From Aurifilum marmelostoma (taxonomy: Eukaryota > Ascomycota > Sordariomycetes > Diaporthales > Cryphonectriaceae): a stretch of DNA of 64,000 nt. The notes beneath the pieces are model-generated. The model saw nothing but the letters and a program-made list of their open reading frames with translations. It was not told the origin of the DNA and did not search any database. A program made the translations under genes and the position numbers. Below are positions 57,013 through 64,000 of this stretch, piece by piece; position 1 is the first letter of the stretch, and each line of letters opens with the position of its first letter. The stretch covers positions 2,248,116 through 2,312,115 of the forward strand of contig JAMXSV010000006.1 in assembly GCA_027559495.1 (NCBI GenBank), given 5' to 3'.

Positions 57013-58839
57013 ATGGCATCGCAAGACAAGACGCAGGACATTCAGAATGCTCCTCCGTCTGCGGCGCAGGAGGGCGTGGGCGTTGTGGACGAGATGGATA
57101 CTGATGAGAAAGGAGCCGGGGGTTCGTACTTCTTTTCATTGACTTCGTTTCATGGGATCGGGAGCTCACTCCCATTTGACGACATCCTAATCTCGGTTTG
57201 TGAAGGTTTCGGTGCTAATTGAGCTGGCTCGGCAGAAAGCGAAGCCTACGGTCTCTTCCTCCAGTCACAGGAGATCACGTACACCCCTGAGGAGGAACGA
57301 AAGGCTATTCGGAAGCTCGACTGGATCCTGGTACCTGCTATGTATCTCCTCTACGGCCTGAACTACACCGATAAAGCAGCCATCGGCTGGGCAGTCCTCT
57401 TCACGTTCAAGTCAGATCTCGGCCTGGTTGGCGATGATTACTCATGGGCCTCGAGCGCCTTCTACTTCGGCTACCTGGCTGTTCAATACCCCGGTGGTAT
57501 GATCCTGACGCGCTTCCGCACCACAAGGGTTTTGGCCATCGCCTGTCTCTGCTGGGCTATTCTGATGATTGCGCACGTTGGCGTGAAGGATTTTGCTGGA
57601 TTGATCGCACTTAGGGTGCTTCTCGGTGTCACTGAAGGTGTCATTACGCCTGGCCTCATTATCTACACCTCTCTGTGGTACACTCGCAAAGAGCAAGTGC
57701 TTCGTACCATGATATGGGCTTCAATGCAAGGCTACATCGCGATACTCGGGGCTCTCATAAGCTATGGAGGTAAATTGGCTCCCCCAAAGACCTCCAACAC
57801 ATCCTACACGGTATTGTGCTGATATTGTTATCCGTTGATTCAACAGTCGGGCATATTCAGACCGGAGCCCTGACTAGCTGGCGATATATCTTCCTCCTCC
57901 TTGGCATCCTCTCCTTCCTCACCGGGCTGTTGTGGCTCTTTTTTATCCCCGAAGTGCCTGCAGATGCAAAGTTCCTTTCGTCAAAGCAAAAACTCATCGT
58001 TATCAAGCGGGTGTCAGCCAACATGCAGGGCACAAAGAGCTACGAGTGGAAGATGAGCCAGGTCTGGGATTGTGTCAAGGACCCCAAGTCTTACTTCTTC
58101 TTCTTCTTCACATTCTTCATCCAGCTACCGAACGGTGGTCTCAGCAACTTTGGATCGCTTGTCGTCAAAGGCATCGGCTTTAACCAGTTCACCACACTGC
58201 TGCTCCAGTTTCCCTACTCAGCCATCGGCGGCACCACAATGCTGGCGTACGGTTACATCAGCACCTTCTATCCCAACAGTCGCACTTACGGCATGGTGTG
58301 CCCCCTCCTTATCGCCGTCACCGGTATTGCTATTCTCTATGGCACACTTGAGAATGGCACGAGCAAGTGGGTCCGGGTCGTCGGATACTGGCTCTCTGCC
58401 GCTTACGCCGCTACTTGGCCTGCGATTCTTGCCACCACAGGCCAGAACGTCGCGGGCCAGACCAAGCGTGCGATGACGGGAGGCATCGTCCTGGCTGCTG
58501 CATGCATCGGCAACATCGCGGGTCCGTTCTGCTTCCGATTGCAAGACGCGCCCAAGTACGTGCTCGCCATTGCCATCATCCTCGCTTGCTGTAAGTTATG
58601 CCCAAGGAAATGACCCTATAGGACTGCGTGCGCCCCTTGCTAATCATTTATGTGCCTTGACAGTCTGTCTCGCCATCTTCACGGCTATCTCCCTGCGTGT
58701 GTACATGATCTTGGTCAACCGCAGCAGGGACCGCCGCTACGGCAGAGTAGAGGATGACGGTCATGAATTCGAGGGCGCTGATCTTGGTATGCATGACATA
58801 ACCGAGCTCGAGAATAAGGACTTCAGATATGTGCTCTAG
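57013..58839 (+). CDS. MFS transporter of the Dal5/allantoate permease (anion:cation symporter) family
   Basis: Four exons, 57013-57121, 57236-57769, 57847-58590 and 58664-58839, joined at good GT-AG sites, giving 520 residues. The start ACCATGGCATC is a strong context. The text EERKAIRKLDWILVPAMYLLYGLNYTDKAAIGWA, DYSWASSAFYFGYLAVQYPGG, LRVLLGVTEGVITPG and WYTRKEQVLRT is characteristic of the ACS family (usual RKIDxxxLPxLxxxYxLxFLDRxxIGNA and FYxGYxxxxxPxxxLLqR). Twelve membrane helices are expected, with a central loop after FIPEVPADAKFLS. Relatives import organic anions such as allantoate, nicotinate, biotin precursors or pantothenate; substrate cannot be told here. The final 60 residues form a charged cytosolic tail. 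It is convergent with the phosphoesterase gene 520 bases away. Intact. Confidence 0.92.
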
Positions 58840-59359
58840 ATGTCACCTCCTGCCTTTTGTTCTTGTCGTTTCATTCAGCGCAAAGGAGGGCTGGCTACTG
58901 GAGCAGCATGGTTTTCATGCAGATGCGCAGAGAAGGGAGTGAGGGAAGGGGCCTATTCTCTGGGGGTGGGCGCGTCCAAGGTGAATGAAGGTCACCTCTA
59001 TTGGGACCCAAACCATTATGGGTCTGGTGCCTCAATCTTGCAGCTGAAAATCGCACTTACACGAGACGAGTTAGTGGCTCACCTCGTGATCTGTTCCTTC
59101 GCACTCTTAAATGTGTCACAAGATCCTCATCGAGTCATGGACATACATGCTCATAAACATCGAGGATGAGATACACATTTTGCTGCTTCCCAGGTTCCTC
59201 TCAGCATTCCACCACATTCACCAGAACCCCGACGCCCAGATTTCCATATCAACACTCTGGAACATTCAAGAGACGGTCAATTGCGTATTCTAATGCATCT
59301 TGATCTATTATATGTGTCCCGCCTCCTGGCCATATGCAACGCCAAGCCTCCCAGCAGCC
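58840..59359. other. Convergent intergenic region
   Basis: 3' ends of the transporter and phosphoesterase genes. Short frames only; no RNA gene or repeat seen. Confidence 0.5.
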
Positions 59360-61471
59360 TTACTTTGACAAACCCACGACCAGAATGGGCTCAGCCGCCT
59401 GTAATGTAGTCCCCGCGGGCAGAGTTTCTAATTGTGACACTCTGACGATGCACTGCTGGATTGCATCGACTCGAAGCGAAGCAACTTTTTCGGTCAGGGA
59501 CGGTAATGACCCATCAGAAGATGGCAGGAGAAGCGTCCAAGTCTGGTCACCAACAAGAAGGCTGAGCTGCGACACGCCCTGGCCAGTCTTGTCAATAGAG
59601 ATATTTGAAGGGCGGATGCCCTTGGCTTCGGATGCCCGCAGGAGTCCCTGAAGGCCGATTATGACCCGCCCACCGAGCTGAGGGTTGAAGCGCAGGTCGT
59701 AGGGGCCGAGCGTGGGTGCGTAGCCACGATCCACATCAAGCAACGTCTCCAAGATGACGGGCCCACTCGAGCTCAGCGAAGCCAGCAGCGTAGCCTCGGC
59801 GACAATGGCTGTGGCTCGCCCCTGGTCACCATCAGGCAGGTCGGGAGTGTTTCTTCGGAAGGCGACATTGTAGCTGACCTCGATGCCGTTCTTGGTTGCC
59901 CAGCCGTTGACGGCAAGGCCTGCTTTCAGCGCAGAAGACGCCGGGTCCAGGCGGAACGTGTAGGATAGTTTCAAGCCACGGCCGTGCTTCTCATGGAAGG
60001 CCTCGAGTGTAGACATGTCTTCCTTGTCGGGATAGAAGCCGTAGCCCAGAAAATAGCCGTGGCCATGAGTCTTGTACTGGCGATGGTCAAGGCCCGAGTA
60101 GACTAATGCGATGCTGACGGGCTTATTCCACCAGGAGCCCGTGGTGGCGCGGAACTGCTGCAGCAGCGGCAGATGGGCATCAATCTCGAGCCACGGCAGT
60201 ACAATCTCCAACGACCATATGCTCGATCGGCATGCTTGCAGCGCATCGAGCTGCTCCCCTATGGGCACATCGACGCAGAACACGATGAAGCGGTGGCCTA
60301 TCATTGCCAACAGCTCAATCTGGGAGACGTAGTCGGGGCGCAGTAGATCTTGTAGGGGGATTCGCAGATAGCGGATACCAGTCTCCCATAGGGCCATCAG
60401 CAGGTAGTCATTGCGTATGGCACGTCGCTCGAACTCGTCAATGGGGCCGCAGTACATCAGGGGCTTGGCTTCAGCCCAAGCATGCCGCAGGTTCGTCCCG
60501 AGCACAGCCTTGCTGCTTGCCAGCTTCGGGTGCGAAGCTAGGTCGCAGGGCAGATAATTAGGTAAGCTCGGGCGCAGCAGCCCCTGGGGCTCCAGCGCGC
60601 GGAACGTCTCTAGGACGTGGCCCTGTTCGTATATTTTCACCTGTGCCCAGCCCAGTTTCGGCAGATCGTTGCGCCCGAACTCGTCTGCGGGTCCGATGGA
60701 GAACATCTCAGTGTAGTCACTGCGAACGAACGTCGTCGAGAGCAGGCCGTAGATTTCGGTCTCTCCGTAGCCGTTGTAGAAGTGATTGTGGACATGACCG
60801 GCGAACACAGCTTCCAACTTGTAATCCTTCATCAGGCGCAGTATCCGCTGGCGGCCCTCGAAATTGTAATTGTCGAAGAGAGACGGCTCATCCGGCTGGT
60901 CCATATAGACGGGATAGTGGGTGCAGAAGAAGATGCGCTGCCCGGCAAAGGATTGGCACTGTTGCTCGAGCCACTGCCACTGTTGTTCTTCTTCGGGCAG
61001 CCCACTTCCGACGAGCGAGGAGTTGAAGACGATGAAACAGCAGCCCTTGTGGCTAAATGAGTACCACTGCTCACCCCAATGCTGAGCGTACTTGACCATG
61101 CACTGTTCAGTGATAGCATGATTGAGGCCGATCCGTCCAACCTTGTCTCCAATATCGTGGTTTCCGGGGACTATATAGGTCTTGATGCCGGTGCTCTGGA
61201 TGATCCCCTTTGCCTTCTCACAGGCCGCATCAAAAGTTTCCAGCTGGGGAACAGGATGTGTGATATCGCCAAGATGCATGACGAAGTCGGGACGAGCCGC
61301 GGCGATCTGGTCGAAGCAGATCTGAGACCTTCGCGCGGCATCCTTGTTTGCTTTGAATGGCATGCGAGGATCATCGGGCTCCTGGATATGTGTATCGGCG
61401 ATGAGCGCAATGGTGAACAAGTGTTTACCAGAGACCTGCCGAGATGCTGTGGTCTGTGACGCAGTAGCCAT
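59360..61471 (-). CDS. Calcineurin-like metallophosphoesterase with a large unassigned C-terminal half
   Basis: Single-exon frame, 703 residues from Met at 61471 (ten residues shorter than the longest frame). Residues 20-270 hold all motifs of the metallophosphatase fold: IADTHIQ (D-x-H), MHLGDIT (GD), VPGNHDIGD (GNHD), CTHYP and AGHVHNHF (GHxH), which bind two metal ions. This half resembles purple-acid-like or cyclic-nucleotide-type phosphodiesterases; no signal peptide, so probably cytosolic. Residues about 330-703 (starting near LRHAWAEAKPLMYCGPIDEFERRAI, with WSLEIVLPWLEIDAHLPLLQQF) look like a second domain, perhaps TIM-barrel then beta-rich, that I do not recognise. Its convergent neighbour is an organic-anion transporter, which suggests uptake and hydrolysis of a phosphorylated substrate, but nothing proves it. 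Intact. Confidence 0.85.
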   Translation of the reverse strand: MATASQTTASRQVSGKHLFTIALIADTHIQEPDDPRMPFKANKDAARRSQICFDQIAAARPDFVMHLGDITHPVPQLETFDAACEKAKGIIQSTGIKTYIVPGNHDIGDKVGRIGLNHAITEQCMVKYAQHWGEQWYSFSHKGCCFIVFNSSLVGSGLPEEEQQWQWLEQQCQSFAGQRIFFCTHYPVYMDQPDEPSLFDNYNFEGRQRILRLMKDYKLEAVFAGHVHNHFYNGYGETEIYGLLSTTFVRSDYTEMFSIGPADEFGRNDLPKLGWAQVKIYEQGHVLETFRALEPQGLLRPSLPNYLPCDLASHPKLASSKAVLGTNLRHAWAEAKPLMYCGPIDEFERRAIRNDYLLMALWETGIRYLRIPLQDLLRPDYVSQIELLAMIGHRFIVFCVDVPIGEQLDALQACRSSIWSLEIVLPWLEIDAHLPLLQQFRATTGSWWNKPVSIALVYSGLDHRQYKTHGHGYFLGYGFYPDKEDMSTLEAFHEKHGRGLKLSYTFRLDPASSALKAGLAVNGWATKNGIEVSYNVAFRRNTPDLPDGDQGRATAIVAEATLLASLSSSGPVILETLLDVDRGYAPTLGPYDLRFNPQLGGRVIIGLQGLLRASEAKGIRPSNISIDKTGQGVSQLSLLVGDQTWTLLLPSSDGSLPSLTEKVASLRVDAIQQCIVRVSQLETLPAGTTLQAAEPILVVGLSK

Positions 61472-61858
61472 GGTTGACAAGCTTCGAGAGATGAAGCACA
61501 ATAATCCAACCTGGGATTCAAACTCAAGGAGCGTCGGGAGGGTGCTGAAAGACTATGTTCAGCTTCTAGGATAGCCAGAAGCTCGTGAGTTGGAAGACGA
61601 CGGAAAGCAATCTCGACGTACAAGTAAATGGGAATTTCTCCGACCTCGCAAGTCGCGAGTTTGCTTTCCGCCGTGGTGTATTTGCTACTTAACATTTCCG
61701 AGTCGGTTGTCGGGCACACACCCAATTTGATCATGGGCATAGCACGGGTATACCAACTTTTTTCTTAATTGATACTGCACCGTATGGAATACTGTGCTTG
61801 TAAATAATAAGCTAATAACCCCTATCGCAGTGATCGCTAGTGCATAGCCCTAGCTATA

Positions 61859-63137
61859 CCCAGCCAGGGTCCTAATAAAAAAATAGGCACTTATAAGCCC
61901 TTAGCCCCCCCTTTTTTTCCTCCCTTTTTTTCCTCCCTTTCTTTCCTCCTTTTCTTTTCTTTCCTTTTCTATGCCACGATAGAATATTATAATACGCCAG
62001 AAAAGAATAAGCTATTAGATACGATTGATTACCTTAAAAGCTATAATTTACCTTATTTCAAAAGCAATATTTTTCGTTACTTTGAGTTTAGCAAAAGGTC
62101 TGGCTAGAGGACCCTTCGAGAAGCCCGACGTACCGATTCCCCCCCGCTATTTCCACAATGCCCACATCAAAACCCAAGGATATCCTAGAATTCTTACACC
62201 TAGCAGATTAGCTACAATTAAGAATCTAATCAAGTTAGAAGGCTTTAATACATGCACTTTGCCTTAAGCAGCAATGCTAGCTGCTGCTAGCCTTAATATA
62301 TAAATATCTAGCAAGATAGTTTGACAAGCAATAAAGATACTTAACTTTCGGTTTTATATTATATATAAAAAGAGATAGATCTCTTCTAAACTTGCTATAA
62401 TAAGAGAAGAATACTGCTGACAGAATCTTAAGGCATACCTAGCATCTAAAGATTAGCAGTCTATCCGATTCACTAACGAAGTTTATTTCGGCCTTAGGCC
62501 CTAAAGCCGCCTCTGGATCTACCGACGCCTATAGAAACAAATCTATCTTTTTTGCCTTATTAAGAAACAAATATCTAAAAAAGAGATAAATATAAAGCAA
62601 AAAAGATTATACGCTTAGGCAGCTATTAGCTATAATAGATTTAAAGATAGATTGTATTAGTATAATATACTAGATAATTTAAATAGCAAGATAAGCTAGC
62701 AAGTCTACTATAATGCTATACTTAAATCCATTATTAGCGCCTAGGTCTAGAAAGGAGATTAGTTTATTCTTAAAGAAGATAATAATTCTAATTATAGCAG
62801 CAGAGGAAAAAGAAATATTATAATAGACTAGAAAGAAAAGCATAGCATAGTCAATCTATTTAATTGCCCTTAGTTCCTAGACCTCGTCGCAAGCCCTATT
62901 AAAAAAGCCTAGCGAGGCCCTAAGGAATATATACGTCAGCAGCCACACTAGGATGAAGAAATAATAAAAACAGCTGCATAGAAAAGTTTTAATGCTTTAT
63001 CTATATATATAGTAAATCGATAGATTAATAAGATACCTTAGATATTAAGGGATTGCCTAGAAAACGAAGGTAGAATTACAGGGCATTAATTAAGTTAGTT
63101 TGTGAGTGCCTGTTTTTTTGTTGGGACCCTGCTAGCG
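61859..63137 (+). mobile_element. Tc1/mariner DNA transposon, RIP-inactivated
   Basis: 1279 bases, flanked by TA on both sides. The left end (from 61859) and the reverse complement of the right end (to 63137) share AGGGTCC, an A7 tract and AGGCACT in the same spacing for about 40 bases, with C/T differences as expected from RIP. Inside, the plus strand keeps transposase text: FTNEVYFGLRPKAAS around 62470-62510, and, near 62880-63090, SPIKKA, RGPKEYIRQQPH, DEEIIKTAA, KSFNALSIYIVNR and ENEGRITGH, the end of a fungal mariner transposase (usual SPDLNPIENxW, W at several places). Several tryptophans read as TAG or TAA, fitting TGG mutated by RIP. Non-autonomous now. Confidence 0.75.
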
Positions 63138-63850
63138 TATGCCTCTTAACGACTCTAGGACGAAAAAGAAAATGCCACAGCTTGCGCGGCGGCCCTTGGT
63201 TGGAAGCTTGGAGCTATTCAATGCCTCGGTGCGTGGATAACTCAAGCAGACCTTAGATGACGGCATCGAGGCTCTGGATCTGGTCGGTGTCCGGGGCGTC
63301 GCATTCGGGGCCAACGCTCATGGCGTATAAGTATGTTCTTATCAATAAGGCGACGGTCGAAGGTTTCATCCGAAATCTTGAACATGAAGCTGCGCTTCAT
63401 CCGTACCTACTCATAGCTCTTTCAAGGACAAATATACCCGTATAGCAGTCTCACGTCCGCCTCAGCTAGGCACTCTTCTCATATTCTGTGAGCATTGAGA
63501 AGGCAGAGTCTCCAGTCAGGTGCGGCTGGCCAAGTTCATCTTATAGGCATTCGGGTTAGATTTTAGCTAAAAAAGTTATAACTTAGTGAAAATCTTATAA
63601 TTTTCCTTAACGCTACTGCTAAACTCCTATAGCTATTACTAGCTATATAATTATAGCCTACTTATAAAATTTATATTATTTAAATCGCTTTATACTAGCA
63701 ATTAGACTTTATTAATTTTTAATTAAGCTAAATTACTAGAATAATTTAATTTATAATATTAATCTCTATTTTAATAGTAAAAGAGAATTTAAGATATTAA
63801 TAGCTTACTTTTCTTAGCTTAGTAGCTTTAAGATAAATTTTTGTGGGGAG
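63138..63850. other. Subtelomeric spacer, AT-rich at the right
   Basis: 63138-63540 has normal composition and two short frames without motifs; 63560-63840 is AT-rich RIP-type DNA. No telomere-linked helicase gene is present in the window. Confidence 0.5.
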
Positions 63851-64000
63851 TCAGGGTCAGGGTTAGGGTCAGGGTTAGGGTCAGGGTTAGGGTCAGGGTT
63901 AGGGTCAGGGTTAGGGTCAGGGTTAGGGTCAGGGTTAGGGTTAGGGTCAGGGTTAGGGTCAGGGTCAGGGTCAGGGTTAGGGTCAGGGTTAGGGTCAGGG
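63851..64000 (+). repeat. Telomere-type array of mixed TTAGGG and TCAGGG hexamers
   Basis: Exactly 25 hexamers by my count, 14 TCAGGG and 11 TTAGGG, mostly strictly alternating so that the effective unit is the 12-mer TTAGGGTCAGGG, with short runs of the same hexamer at the left end, once in the middle and near the right. The G-rich strand points toward the end of the window, the orientation of a right-hand chromosome end. Either the true telomere or the proximal variant part of one. Confidence 0.9.

Noticed and set aside
60617..61060. Plus-strand 147-codon frame and its neighbours
   Set aside because: Antisense shadow of the phosphoesterase gene.
1..64000. CRISPR arrays, operons, bacterial-type promoters or terminators
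   Set aside because: Not expected in a fungal chromosome and no regularly spaced repeat array seen apart from the telomere.

Overview
This window is a filamentous ascomycete (Pezizomycotina) chromosome end. The evidence is genes with short GT-AG introns of about 45-90 bases, families typical of moulds (a glutamic peptidase, GH128 and GH16 glucanase-type proteins, fungal multicopper oxidases, BBE-type FAD oxidoreductase, P450, diterpene cyclase, Dal5-type transporter), long AT-rich blocks with the CpA-to-TpA signature of repeat-induced point mutation (RIP), and a G-rich telomere-type array that fills the last 150 bases of the + strand. The species cannot be named from the sequence; Eurotiomycetes fits best but is not proven.

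Left arm (1-26 kb), ordinary accessory DNA: the 5' part of a dynamin-like GTPase (runs off the left edge), a secreted GPI-type GH128 glucanase, a type II membrane GH16-fold protein that has lost both catalytic glutamates, relics of decayed genes (7.7-10.1 kb), a secreted six-bladed propeller protein, two divergent multicopper-oxidase paralogues (one without copper ligands, the other 5'-truncated and frameshifted), a broken multi-pass membrane protein, an intact eqolisin (glutamic peptidase) and a zinc-cluster relic.

Middle (27-47 kb): RIP-mutated repeats flank and invade what looks like a dead diterpenoid gene cluster: BBE-type FAD oxidoreductase (-), rhodopsin/Pth11-like membrane protein (+), ent-kaurene-oxidase-like P450 (+) and a class II diterpene cyclase (+). 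The cyclase starts clean at 36.2 kb, dissolves into RIP stops after about 200 codons with its DxDD motif changed, and is then cut by a Ty3/gypsy retrotransposon (37.7-44.5 kb, minus strand, both LTRs recognisable).

Right arm (47-64 kb): a sharply bounded GC-normal island holds two large, intact, divergent genes of unknown function. One is a 669-residue protein with a charged helical tail. The other is a 1093-residue protein with collagen-like glycine-rich segments, long helices around a short hydrophobic stretch, and a C-terminal beta-rich region reminiscent of large pore-forming toxin subunits. This pair is the best candidate in the window for an undescribed system. Beyond it are a Dal5-family transporter convergent with a calcineurin-like phosphoesterase that carries a large unassigned C-terminal half, a RIP-mutated Tc1/mariner element with recognisable terminal inverted repeats and TA flanks, and the telomere-type array built mainly of alternating TTAGGG and TCAGGG hexamers.

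All gene models are hand-made from reading frames and splice signals; family names come from remembered motifs, not from searches.
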